Assembly (NCBI GenBank): GCA_963727415.1
Contig: CAVSGF010000002.1
Location: 1,302,001 to 1,366,000, forward strand
Direction: 5' to 3'
Length of the DNA stretch: 64,000 nucleotides
Origin: DASQPR01 sp963727415
GTDB lineage: Bacteria; Actinomycetota; Actinomycetes; Mycobacteriales; Micromonosporaceae
Shown: piece after piece, positions 10,498-18,345 of the stretch
How the letters are laid out: the number at the start of each line of letters is the position of its first letter
How positions within the stretch are numbered: the stretch's first letter is position 1
The notes under the pieces: generated by a model
Told to the model about the DNA's origin: nothing
Databases searched by the model: none
What the model saw: only the letters and a program-made list of their open reading frames with translations
Program-made: the position numbers and the translations under genes

Positions 10498-10872
10498 ATG
10501 CCAGGACGGCCATCGGGCCACAGCCGGAAGCGGGCCGGAGCGCTCGAAGGCGAGGTGCTCGCCATTCTGTGGGCAGCGATCGGCCCGATGACGGCGACCG
10601 AGGTACTGGCCGCCTGTTCCGATCAGCTTGCCTACAACACCGTCCACACCATCCTCACCCGCCTGCATCAGAAGGGCCGCATCCGGCGGGTCGGGCCGCC
10701 GGGCCGGTCGGCGTACGAACCAGTGCAGCCGGCCGCCGAAGCAACGGCCGAGCAGATGCGGGCCGTGCTCGACAGCGGTGTGGACCGTAGCGAGGCCCTC
10801 ACCCGGTTCGTGAGCGCACTGAGCCCGGATGACGAGGCGGTGCTCCGGGCGGCGCTGGACGACAGCCCATAA
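10498..10872 (+). CDS. BlaI/MecI/CopY family transcriptional repressor
   Basis: 124 aa. The winged helix is recognisable in GALEGEVLAILWAAIGPMTA, the recognition helix YNTVHTILTRLHQKGRIRR and the wing. The C-terminal dimerisation part (SEALTRFVSALSPDDEAVLR) corresponds to the BlaI tail. ATG 10498 is preferred over ATG 10486 because GGAGG lies 5 bp before it. No BlaR-type sensor protease or beta-lactamase is adjacent, so the inducing signal is unknown. A dyad at 10363-10375 may be its operator. Confidence 0.88.
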   Translation: MPGRPSGHSRKRAGALEGEVLAILWAAIGPMTATEVLAACSDQLAYNTVHTILTRLHQKGRIRRVGPPGRSAYEPVQPAAEATAEQMRAVLDSGVDRSEALTRFVSALSPDDEAVLRAALDDSP

Positions 10873-10920
10873 CGGCCGATCTCATCGCCGCCGCAGGGGC
10901 GCGCCATGATGGTGGCGGTG

Positions 10921-11010
10921 GTCAGCACGGTGGTGGTCAGCGTGGCGGTGGTCAGCGTGGTGGTGGTCAGCGTGGCGGTGGTCAGCGTGGCGGTGGTCAG
11001 CGTGGCGGTG
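10921..11010. repeat. 15-bp tandem repeat, six units
   Basis: Six units of the form GTCAGC-GT-GGCGGTG run without gaps; units 1 and 3 differ at one to three bases and a degenerate unit precedes them. The array fills the gap between the BlaI-like gene and the convergent universal stress gene and contains that gene's stop codon (10997-10999). The first unit inside the coding region gives its last residues, so the array overlaps the 3' end. Confidence 0.9.
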
Positions 11011-11902
11011 GTACGACGACGACCGGGCAATCCGCGTGGTGGGCCAGCGCCAAGGCAACCGAGCCGACGGTTCCGAACGCGCCCTTATGGCGCCCCACGA
11101 CCATCAGCCGAGCCTTCGTCGAGGCGTCGATCAGGGTTCGGCGGGTGCGCCCTCGTATCGCCGATTCATGCACGGTCACCGACGGATGCTCGGCCGCCGG
11201 GCCGGCCACCGCGTCGCGCAGCATCGTGATGGACTCGCGTTCCAGCGCCGCGGGTTCGTACAGCAGCGTCATCATGTCGCCGGGCTCATGCGGCTTGGGG
11301 TGGGACCACACCGTGACGGCGTCCACCGAGCAGCCCATCCGCTCGGCCTCGGTGCAGGCGTACCGGACCGCGGCCCGGCTGGCCGGTGATCCGTCCACGC
11401 CGACGGTGATATCTCCGGTCGGGTCTGGCCGGCCACGGACCACCACGACCGGGCAGTACGCGTGGGCGATCAGCTGGCTGGCGGTTGAGCCGAGCAGTAG
11501 CCCGGTGAAGCCGCCAAGGCCACGGTTCCCGATCACCACCAGCGCGGCATGGCGCGAGCCGTTGATCAGTACCGGCGCCGGGAACCCGTCGACGAGGTCG
11601 GTGCGGATCTCGACATGACCGGCACCGAGCCGGTTCGCGGCCGCCAGCGCCCGCTTCCGGCCGGCGGCGACGGTACGTTCGGCCTGGCTGCGCAGCCCGG
11701 CGCCGGGCAGGGCATCGTCCGAGGCACCGGTCGGAACGTGCAGGTACGGCCAGGCGAACGCGTGTACCAGGTGCAGCCTCGCTCCCAGGCGGGCCGCTTG
11801 CGCGGTGGCGTAGTCGATCGCGGCGTCGCCCGCGGGCGAAGCGTCGATCCCGACAAGCACATCGTCCTTCGATATCGAACCCATCGACTGAGGGCTTGCC
11901 AT
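10997..11902 (-). CDS. Universal stress protein, two UspA domains
   Basis: 301 aa with two tandem UspA domains (about 10-150 and 160-298), the length usual for mycobacterial Rv2623-type proteins. Both domains keep the ATP-binding loop G-2x-G-9x-G-S/T: GNRGLGGFTGLLLGST in the first and GRHKGAFGTVGSVA in the second. ATG 11902 follows a strong GGAGGTGA. It probably binds ATP and modulates growth during hypoxia or starvation. It diverges from an alcohol dehydrogenase, with paired DosR-like boxes between them. Confidence 0.93.
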   Translation of the reverse strand: MASPQSMGSISKDDVLVGIDASPAGDAAIDYATAQAARLGARLHLVHAFAWPYLHVPTGASDDALPGAGLRSQAERTVAAGRKRALAAANRLGAGHVEIRTDLVDGFPAPVLINGSRHAALVVIGNRGLGGFTGLLLGSTASQLIAHAYCPVVVVRGRPDPTGDITVGVDGSPASRAAVRYACTEAERMGCSVDAVTVWSHPKPHEPGDMMTLLYEPAALERESITMLRDAVAGPAAEHPSVTVHESAIRGRTRRTLIDASTKARLMVVGRHKGAFGTVGSVALALAHHADCPVVVVPPPR

Positions 11903-12053
11903 CGCGTTCACCTCCGCCGGATCGGCCTGCCGTCGTGCTGGTAACGCGCGGGCACCTCCGGCAGCCTGGTTCGGTGCCCGCTGGTCCGTGTCGGGGTTGG
12001 TCGGTGTCGAGTTGGTCCGTCTCCAGCCTGGGCCGGTGAGGCCAGCCGTAATA

Positions 12054-12089
12054 GGGCCCGAGGGCAGCGCCCGGCGGGACGTTCGGCAG
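12054..12089. promoter_or_regulatory. Pair of DosR-like boxes between usp and adh
   Basis: GGGCC-CGAG-GGCAG (12054-12067) and GGGAC-GTTC-GGCAG (12076-12089) share a 5-4-5 geometry and the same right half, with centres 22 bp apart. They lie about midway in the 340-bp divergent region (11903-12242), 150-190 bp from either start. Apart from short GGTC-rich repeats near 11985-12020, I see nothing else in that region. Assignment to a DosR-type regulator is inferred from the similar boxes in the window. Confidence 0.5.
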
Positions 12090-12242
12090 TGGCCGCACGA
12101 CATGCCGGGGTGGGCCGATCGACCCTGGTGCCGGTGCCCGCCGTGGCGCGAAGGTGGGACGGCCGAGACGCCGACTAGCCGGCAGCCCGGACCGACCGCG
12201 GTGCACACCCGCGGGCACCGGGCGGCCTGAGAGCATGGGTAG

Positions 12243-13241
12243 ATGCGAGCCTGGGAACTGCACGCGCCGGCGCCGGCGGCTACCTTTCCCCTGCGGCTGG
12301 CCGAACGCGATGTACCGGTCCCGGGGCCGGACGAACTCCTGGTACGAGTGACCGCGTGCGCCGTGTGCCGTACTGACCTGCACGTGGTCGAGGGCGACCT
12401 TCAACCGCATCGCGTCCCAGTGGTCCCTGGTCACGAGGTGGTGGGCGAGGTCGCCGGCTGGGGTGCCGACGTGACCGGCTTCCAGCTTGGGCAGCGGGTC
12501 GGTGTGGCGTGGCTGCGTCACACGTGCGGGAGGTGCATCTACTGCCGGCGTGGTGCCGAAAACCTGTGCCCGGACTCCCGCTACACCGGTTGGGACGACG
12601 ACGGCGGCTACGCCGACTACACCACGGTGCCGGCCGGCTTCGCCTACCAGTTGCCGGACGCGTACCCGGATTCGCAGCTGGCGCCGCTGCTGTGCGCCGG
12701 GATCATCGGATATCGCGCTCTGCGGCGCGCACATGTGCCGCCCGGCGGCCGGCTCGGCGTCTATGGATTCGGTGCGTCCGCGCACCTGGCGGCACAGATC
12801 GCGATCGCCTCCGGTGCGCGGGTTCACGTGCTGACCCGCGCGCCCGAAGCGCGGCGGCTCGCGCTCCGGCTCGGCGCGGTGTCGGCCGGTGACGCCTATG
12901 CCGCGCCTCCGGAACCACTTGACGCCGCGATCCTCTTCGCTCCGGTCGGCGGGCTGGTGCCGGTAGCACTGGAGGCCCTGGACCGGGGTGGCACGCTCGC
13001 GATCGCCGGCATCCACCTGTCCGACATCCCGGTGCTCAACTACCAGCGGCACCTGTTCCAGGAGCGGAGTGTCCGGAGCGTGACGGCGAACACCAGATCG
13101 GACGGCCGCGAGCTGATGGAAATCGCCGGGCGCCACCACATCGAAGTCATCACGACGCCATATTCGCTCGCCGACGCCGGCCAGGCGCTTGCCGATCTGG
13201 CCGCGGACCGGATCACCGGGGCGGCGGTGCTGGTTCCGTAG
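12243..13241 (+). CDS. Zinc-dependent alcohol dehydrogenase
   Basis: 332 aa medium-chain dehydrogenase. The catalytic-zinc Cys is in CAVCRTDLH and the His in VPGHEVVG. The four structural-zinc cysteines are in CGRCIYCRRGAENLC. The Rossmann glycines are in GVYGFGASAHLAAQIA. The sequence is like the AdhA/AdhP group that oxidises primary alcohols or reduces aldehydes with NAD(P). The start is ATG 12243. The gene is divergent from a stress protein and followed by another, which suggests a role in disposing of reductant during low oxygen; that role is inferred. Confidence 0.92.
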   Translation: MRAWELHAPAPAATFPLRLAERDVPVPGPDELLVRVTACAVCRTDLHVVEGDLQPHRVPVVPGHEVVGEVAGWGADVTGFQLGQRVGVAWLRHTCGRCIYCRRGAENLCPDSRYTGWDDDGGYADYTTVPAGFAYQLPDAYPDSQLAPLLCAGIIGYRALRRAHVPPGGRLGVYGFGASAHLAAQIAIASGARVHVLTRAPEARRLALRLGAVSAGDAYAAPPEPLDAAILFAPVGGLVPVALEALDRGGTLAIAGIHLSDIPVLNYQRHLFQERSVRSVTANTRSDGRELMEIAGRHHIEVITTPYSLADAGQALADLAADRITGAAVLVP

Positions 13242-13268
13242 CGCTGCCCGCCGAGTCCCGGCCGCCTG

Positions 13269-13284
13269 AAGGACTTTCGGCCCT
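13269..13284. promoter_or_regulatory. DosR-like box upstream of usp
   Basis: AAGGAC-TTTC-GGCCCT has the same layout as the boxes at 38567 and 53303. A looser GGG-N8-CCC dyad (13293-13306) follows 23 bp further on. The box is 84 bp before the universal stress protein start. Confidence 0.5.
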
Positions 13285-13367
13285 GGCTTGCCGGGTGCTC
13301 GCGCCCGAGTCTTGCGGTCGGGGAGTGTGTCCGCCTGGTGGGTGGAAGGTGAACGGAAGGCAAGCGG

Positions 13368-14216
13368 ATGGCTGCGCATGACGTGATGGTCGGGGTCGAC
13401 GGCTCTCCCGAGAGCTTGAACGCCGTCGACTTCGCCGCCGGTGAGGCGTGCTCGCGGGGCTGTGGCCTGCGCATCGTGCACGCGTCGACGTGGCCGTACC
13501 TGGATGAGCCGGCACAGCGGCCGTTCACCGAAGCCGACGCCGAGTCGATGCGCGCTCAGGTGGACGCGATTGTCGAGGCCGCGGTCGACCGGGCGGTCGC
13601 CAGGATGCCGGAAGCCCGAATCGCCCCGCTGGTAGTCCATGGCACGCCCGCCGAAGCGCTGGCCCGCGCGGCCGAGGACGCGCTGGTCCTCATCGTGGGC
13701 CGGCGCAGCGGCCCGGTGGCGAAGCTGCGGTCGACCTCGGTAGTCGGGCGCGCGGTGCTATCGGCGACCGTCCCCGTGGTGGTGGTGCAAGGAGTCTCCG
13801 AGCCGCAGACCAACGTGCTGGTCGGCGTGGGAGACGACAGCAACACCCAGGAGGCGCTCCGGTTCGCCTACGCCGAGGCGGATCTGCGACACACCGGCGT
13901 CACCGCCATCCACGCCTGGCACGGACCGGTCCTCGCCGCGCATGGGGTGTCCGACGGTGCCCGGCCCGCGGGTTCGCAGCGAAGCAACGCCGACGCCACG
14001 CGCGTGCTCGCTGAGCAACTGGCCGGCTGGAGCGAACAGTTTCCCGGGGTGCCGACTCGGCGGACGGCGCCGGAAGGCTCGGCCATCGACGCCCTCGTGC
14101 AGGCATCAACCTACGCGCAGATGGTGGTTATCGGCCGGCCGCACGGGGTCAGGGGGTCTGCCCTGATGCACGAGGTGATCCGGCGCGCGCTCTGCCCGGT
14201 GGCGATCGCCGGCTGA
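13368..14216 (+). CDS. Universal stress protein, two UspA domains
   Basis: 282 aa double-domain UspA protein. Domain 1 (about 1-142) begins DVMVGVDGSPESLNAVDFA and has GRRSGPVAKLRSTS in place of a good ATP loop. Domain 2 (about 150-282) has GRPHGVRGSALMHEV. Both loops lack part of the G-2x-G-9x-G-S/T motif, so ATP binding is doubtful, unlike the protein ending at 10997. A hairpin terminator follows 21 bp after the stop. Confidence 0.9.
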   Translation: MAAHDVMVGVDGSPESLNAVDFAAGEACSRGCGLRIVHASTWPYLDEPAQRPFTEADAESMRAQVDAIVEAAVDRAVARMPEARIAPLVVHGTPAEALARAAEDALVLIVGRRSGPVAKLRSTSVVGRAVLSATVPVVVVQGVSEPQTNVLVGVGDDSNTQEALRFAYAEADLRHTGVTAIHAWHGPVLAAHGVSDGARPAGSQRSNADATRVLAEQLAGWSEQFPGVPTRRTAPEGSAIDALVQASTYAQMVVIGRPHGVRGSALMHEVIRRALCPVAIAG

Positions 14217-14237
14217 CGGCGGCGGCGCGGCATGCTC

Positions 14238-14273
14238 GGCGGTGCCCGGCACGGATCCGTGTCGGGCACCGCC
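14238..14273. terminator. Near-perfect 36-bp palindrome, probable terminator
   Basis: Eighteen-base arms (14238-14255 and 14256-14273) pair with one mismatch and no loop, 21 bp after the usp stop. It would form a strong hairpin or cruciform and insulate the stress gene from the CoA-transferase unit. Confidence 0.65.
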
Positions 14274-14577
14274 ATTCGCTCGCCACGGCATGTGTGGACT
14301 GGTCACGTGGGACCGGTCGGCGCGGACCGCTAGCGTTTCGGGCGAGCTGTCACGGCAATGCGGCCCGTTCGACGTAGCGGGCGCTGCGACGGAACCGGCG
14401 GTGCGACAGAACGGATGGACGGGGTCCACATGCCGGATGGTCCAGCCATCCGGCGTGGCCGTGCGAGCGGCGGCCTGGACGCGAGACTTCCGGCGCGACC
14501 GCGGTCGCCGGCTCGCGCGGTGCACAGCTTCCAGGCGCGTAGTGAGGGTGCTGCGCGTTCTGGCGATCGGTGGTGAA

Positions 14578-14591
14578 TGACTCGCGAGTCA
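14578..14591. promoter_or_regulatory. Perfect 14-bp palindrome before scoA
   Basis: TGACTCGCGAGTCA is a perfect dyad ending 25 bp before the scoA start, the position of an operator over the core promoter or leader. The regulator is unknown. The rest of the 400-bp gap (14217-14616) holds only the hairpin at 14238 and no convincing gene. Confidence 0.55.
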
Positions 14592-14616
14592 ACGATGACA
14601 TGAAAGGCGCGGAGTG

Positions 14617-15372
14617 ATGGATAAGACGGTGGCTACCGCGGCTGAGGCTGTGGCTGATGTCCGGGATGGGGCGTCGCTTGCGGTGGGTGGTTTTGGGTTG
14701 TGTGGGATTCCGTCTGTGTTGATCGCTGCGGTGTTTGAGCGTGGTGTGGGCGGTTTGGTGACTGTTTCGAATAATTGTGGTGTGGATGATTGGGGTTTGG
14801 GCATCTTGTTGGGTGCTGGCCGGATTGTTCGCACGGTGGGTTCGTATGTGGGGGAGAACCGGGAGTTCGCGCGGCAGTATTTGGCGGGGGAGTTGGAGGT
14901 GGAGTTGGTGCCGCAGGGCACGTTGGCGGAGCGGTTGCGGGCTGGGGGGTGTGGTATTCCGGCGTTTTATACGCCGGCGGGGGTTGGTACGCAGGTGGCT
15001 GGTGGTGGGTTGCCGTGGCGGTATGGGGTTGATGGGTCGGTGGCGGTGGCGTCGCCGGTGAAGGAGACGCGGGTGTTTGGTGGGCGGGAGTTTGTGTTGG
15101 AGGAGGGGATTGTTACTGATTTCGCGTTGGTGCGGGCGGCGCGGGGGGATCGGCATGGGAATTTGGTGTTTCATGCTTCGGCGCGGAATTTCAATCCGTT
15201 GTGTGCGATGGCGGGTCGGGTGACGATCGCTGAGGTGGAGGAGTTGGTGGAGCCGGGGGAGTTGGATCCGGATTCGGTGCATGTGCCGGGGATTTTTGTG
15301 CAGCGGGTGGTGCCGGTTGGGGTGGGCGGTAAGCGGATTGAGCGGCGTACGGTGCGGACGGCGGGTGCGTGA
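14617..15372 (+). CDS. scoA: 3-oxoacid CoA-transferase subunit A
   Basis: 251 aa alpha subunit of a family I CoA-transferase (succinyl-CoA:3-ketoacid type). The glycine-rich motif GGFGLCGIPSVLIAAV is near the N-terminus, and SNNCGVDDWGLGILL, GTLAERLRAGGCGIPAFYTP and FHASARNFNPLCAMAG are also diagnostic. With subunit B it transfers CoA from succinyl-CoA to acetoacetate or a related acid. ATG 14617 follows AAAGG; GTG 14614 is an alternative. Codon use is odd: G- and T-ending codons (TTG, GTG, GGG, GGT) dominate, unlike all neighbours. The stop overlaps the scoB start (TGATG). Confidence 0.93.
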   Translation: MDKTVATAAEAVADVRDGASLAVGGFGLCGIPSVLIAAVFERGVGGLVTVSNNCGVDDWGLGILLGAGRIVRTVGSYVGENREFARQYLAGELEVELVPQGTLAERLRAGGCGIPAFYTPAGVGTQVAGGGLPWRYGVDGSVAVASPVKETRVFGGREFVLEEGIVTDFALVRAARGDRHGNLVFHASARNFNPLCAMAGRVTIAEVEELVEPGELDPDSVHVPGIFVQRVVPVGVGGKRIERRTVRTAGA

Positions 15373-16010
15373 TGGGGTTGACGCGTGAGCAGATGGCGGC
15401 GCGGGCGGCGGCGGAGCTTGTGGATGGCCAGTATGTGAATCTTGGTATTGGGTTGCCGACGTTGATTCCGAGTTTTCTGCCTGCGGGTGTGCATGTGGTG
15501 TTGCATTCGGAGAACGGGATTTTGGGGACTGGCCGGTATCCGGATGAGGATCGGGTGGATCCGGATTTGATCAATGCTGGGAAGGAGACGGTGACGGTTA
15601 ATCCGGGGGCGGCGTTTTTTGATTCGGCGTTGTCGTTCGGGATGATCCGGGGTGGGCATATCGATGTGGCGGTGCTGGGCGCGATGCAGGTCTCGGCGGC
15701 CGGGGATCTGGCTAACTGGATGGTGCCGGGCAAGATGGTCAAGGGGATGGGCGGGGCGATGGATCTGGTCCATGGCGCCCGCCGGGTGATCGTGTTGATG
15801 GAACATGTCGCCAAGGACGGCAGCTACAAGATCGTCAACGAGTGCAGCCTGCCGTACACCGGCCGGGGCGTGGTCGGCCGGATCATCACCGATCTGGCCG
15901 TTCTCGATGTCACCCCCGACGGGCTGGTCCTGGTCGAGACCGCCCCGGGCGTGTCCACCGACGACGTCCGCGACGCCACCGAACCAAAGATCATTGACGG
16001 GCGGCGATGA
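15372..16010 (+). CDS. scoB: 3-oxoacid CoA-transferase subunit B
   Basis: 212 aa beta subunit, partner of ScoA. The catalytic Glu lies in VVLHSENGILG, matching the SENG motif whose glutamate forms the enzyme-CoA thioester. Further landmarks are QYVNLGIGLPTLIP and GGHIDVAVLGAMQVSAAGDLANWMVPGKMVKGMGGAMDL. The first 95-100 codons share the G/T-rich codon style of scoA. From about 15665 onward codons become C/G-ending like the rest of the window, so the gene is a mosaic. Confidence 0.93.
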   Translation: MGLTREQMAARAAAELVDGQYVNLGIGLPTLIPSFLPAGVHVVLHSENGILGTGRYPDEDRVDPDLINAGKETVTVNPGAAFFDSALSFGMIRGGHIDVAVLGAMQVSAAGDLANWMVPGKMVKGMGGAMDLVHGARRVIVLMEHVAKDGSYKIVNECSLPYTGRGVVGRIITDLAVLDVTPDGLVLVETAPGVSTDDVRDATEPKIIDGRR

Positions 16011-16044
16011 CCGCACCACCTGCTAATCCGGGAGATTCAAGAGC

Positions 16045-16965
16045 ATGAGCATGAGCATGAGCGATGGTGCGGTAGAGCAAATCACGATCCCGCTGCCGGA
16101 TGGGCCGCTGGGCGCGCTCCGATGGACCGGCGGCGGACCGGTTGTGCTGGCATTGCACGGGATCACGGCGAACGCGATGTCCTGGTCGGTCGTCGGTGAG
16201 GCACTTGGCGGTGACGTCACCCTGATTGCTCCTGACCTGCGGGGCCGGGCGTCGAGCGCTGGCCTGCCCGGCCCGTACGGTTTGCGGCAGCACGCGCGTG
16301 ACGTGGTGGCTCTGATGGACCACCTGGACCTCGAAACCTGCGTACTGGCCGGCCACTCGATGGGAGCGTTCGTCGCCGCGACGACCGCGACCATGTTCCC
16401 GGAACGGGTACGGGAACTCGTCCTGGTCGACGGTGGCGTCACCCTGGCGGTGCCGGCCGCCGACGACATCGACACGATTCTGGAAGCGGTCATCGGACCG
16501 GCCATGAAGCGGCTGCGAATGACGTTCGCCTCGCCCGGTGCGTACCTGGACTTCTGGCGCGCGCACCCGGCCCTCGCCGGCTGGTGGAGCCCGGTGCTGG
16601 AGCAGTATCTGCTGCGTGACCTGGTGGGTGAGGAACCGGAGCTGAGGTCGTCCTGCGTGCTCGAGGCGATCCGTGCCGACGGCTCGGATACGCTCGTGGA
16701 CCCGCAGGTCACAACGGCCGCACGGCGGATCGGGTGCCCGGCGACGCTGCTGTGGGCCGCGCGCGGCTTGCTGGACGAGACGCCGGGCCTGTACACCACC
16801 GAGCGGCTCGCCGCGGCCGGTGTGCTCGACGGCGCAATCGATGTAGCGCCGGCCGTGGACGCCAATCACTACTCCATCCTGATGGGGGCTGAGCCGGCGC
16901 GGATGGTCGTCGACGCGATCCGGCGAGCGGTTGAGGCTCCGGCCATCGACACCGCGACCAGATAG
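16045..16965 (+). CDS. Alpha/beta hydrolase
   Basis: 306 aa alpha/beta hydrolase. The oxyanion motif is LALHGITANAMSW, the nucleophile Ser105 is in AGHSMG, and the catalytic His is in DANHYSI near the end. No signal peptide is seen, so it should be cytoplasmic. Three in-frame ATG codons (16045, 16051, 16057) arise from GAGCAT repeats and encode MSMSMS; which one is used is uncertain. It follows scoB by 34 bp on the same strand. A role in hydrolysing 3-hydroxybutyrate oligomers would fit the locus, but the sequence alone shows only a generic hydrolase. Confidence 0.85.
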   Translation: MSMSMSDGAVEQITIPLPDGPLGALRWTGGGPVVLALHGITANAMSWSVVGEALGGDVTLIAPDLRGRASSAGLPGPYGLRQHARDVVALMDHLDLETCVLAGHSMGAFVAATTATMFPERVRELVLVDGGVTLAVPAADDIDTILEAVIGPAMKRLRMTFASPGAYLDFWRAHPALAGWWSPVLEQYLLRDLVGEEPELRSSCVLEAIRADGSDTLVDPQVTTAARRIGCPATLLWAARGLLDETPGLYTTERLAAAGVLDGAIDVAPAVDANHYSILMGAEPARMVVDAIRRAVEAPAIDTATR

Positions 16966-16981
16966 GCGACGACCAGATCGA

Positions 16982-17051
16982 CACTGTTACGGGGAAGGGT
17001 GTCGGCAAAACGGCACTGTTTCGCTCAGATGATGGTGCGATCAACACTGTT
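16982..17051. promoter_or_regulatory. Three phased ACACTGTT repeats upstream of the first Liv operon
   Basis: CACTGTT recurs at 16982-16988, 17014-17020 and 17045-17051, spacings of 32 and 31 bp. The outer two share the longer GATCRACACTGTTWC. The repeats end 92 bp before the substrate-binding protein start. Direct repeats every three helical turns suggest a cooperative activator. The PucR-type regulator nearby is a candidate, by inference only. Confidence 0.5.
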
Positions 17052-17143
17052 TCTCCGTAGGTTGTGGGCGGAAGCCACATAGCTTGCCCGCCACGGCCGG
17101 TCCTAGCGTGTGCCGCACAGATGGCACTCGTTGGGAGGCATGG

Positions 17144-18343
17144 ATGGGTCTGGCAACACATCGACGCGTTGCCGCGATGGTTTCGTTGGCAGCGGTGGCA
17201 GCGGTTGCCCTGAGCGCCTGTGGCAGCCCGGACAAGGCGGCATCCGGCTCGGCGAGCGGTCCGATCAATGTCGGCATCGTCTATTCGCAGACGGGCCCGC
17301 TCGCGACATACGGCAAGGAATACGTCGACGGCCTCAAGGCTGGTCTGGCTTATGCCACAAAGGGCACCAATAAAGTAAACGGTCACACACTGAACATCAC
17401 GTATGCGGACTCCGCCGGTGACCCGGCCACCGCGGTCTCCGCGGCCAAGGGGCTGATCGGCAAGGGCTACAAGATCCTGGCCGGGCCCACGTCATCCGGC
17501 GTGGCGCTACAGGTGGCTCCCCTGGCCGCGCAGAACAAGGTGCTGTTCATCTCCGGCCCGGCGGCGACCGACGGGCTCACCGGAATCAACAAGTACACGT
17601 TCCGCTCCGGTCGTCAGTCCTACCAGGACGTGCTGACGGCGCAGTCGTTCATCGGTCAGCCGGCCGGCAAGAAGGTCGTGGTGTTCGCACAGGACTCGGC
17701 CTTCGGCCAGGCGAACGTCGCGGCGGTCAAGGCGGTCATCGGCGGCGCCGGCGCCACCGTCACCAATATCGCGGTTCCCGCCTCGGCCACCGACTTCACC
17801 CCGTTCGCCCAGCAGGCCAAGAACGCCAAGGCCGACCTGTTGTTCGTGGCCTGGGCCGGGACCAACGCCACCGCGATGTGGCAGGCCCTCGATCAGCAGG
17901 GCGTGCTGTCCTCCACGACGGTGGTCACCGGGCTGGACACCCGGGCGGCATGGCCCGCGCTCGGTGCTGCCGGGACCAAGGTCAACTTCCTCGCGCACTA
18001 CTTTGACGGAGCCACCGACAACGCCGCCGAGCAGGCGCTGAAGAAGTCGGTTCCGGGCGGGGTCACCGACCTGTTCGACCCGGACGGCTTCGCGGCCGCG
18101 CAGATGATCGTGCACGCCATCAGCGCCAGCCCCGATAACGTCGACACGATGATCAAGGCGCTCGAGGGCTACCAGTTCGATTCGGTACTCGGTACCCTCA
18201 CCGTCCGCGCCCAGGATCACGCGCTGCTGCAGCCGCTGTTCCAGGCGAAGCTCACCGGGAGCGGCAACGACGTGACCGCGACGTTGGTGAAGACGGTTGA
18301 CGCCGCTGACACCGCGCCGCCGGTGGCGACCATGAAGGGCTGA
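17144..18343 (+). CDS. Liv-type ABC transporter substrate-binding lipoprotein
   Basis: 399 aa. A basic N-terminus, a hydrophobic core and the lipobox LSAC (about residues 21-24) mark a lipoprotein anchored outside the membrane. The rest is a type I periplasmic-binding fold of the LivJ/K family, beginning INVGIVYSQTGPLATYGKEY. ATG 17144 is chosen because GGGAGG lies 5 bp before it; an upstream extension has no signal-peptide logic. It leads a five-gene import unit. The true substrate may be a branched-chain amino acid, but such proteins also bind amides, aromatic acids or short hydroxy acids. Confidence 0.9.
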   Translation: MGLATHRRVAAMVSLAAVAAVALSACGSPDKAASGSASGPINVGIVYSQTGPLATYGKEYVDGLKAGLAYATKGTNKVNGHTLNITYADSAGDPATAVSAAKGLIGKGYKILAGPTSSGVALQVAPLAAQNKVLFISGPAATDGLTGINKYTFRSGRQSYQDVLTAQSFIGQPAGKKVVVFAQDSAFGQANVAAVKAVIGGAGATVTNIAVPASATDFTPFAQQAKNAKADLLFVAWAGTNATAMWQALDQQGVLSSTTVVTGLDTRAAWPALGAAGTKVNFLAHYFDGATDNAAEQALKKSVPGGVTDLFDPDGFAAAQMIVHAISASPDNVDTMIKALEGYQFDSVLGTLTVRAQDHALLQPLFQAKLTGSGNDVTATLVKTVDAADTAPPVATMKG

Positions 18344-18345
18344 TT

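Noticed and set aside
10921..11010. Possible CRISPR array
   Set aside because: Units are contiguous 15-mers without spacers, and there are no cas genes; a simple tandem repeat.
11286..13640. 784-codon reverse open frame across usp, adh and the next usp
   Set aside because: Runs antisense or out of frame through three recognised genes and has no family features.
14358..14576. Short open frame before scoA
   Set aside because: No ribosome site, no motif, Arg-rich translation; treated as intergenic.
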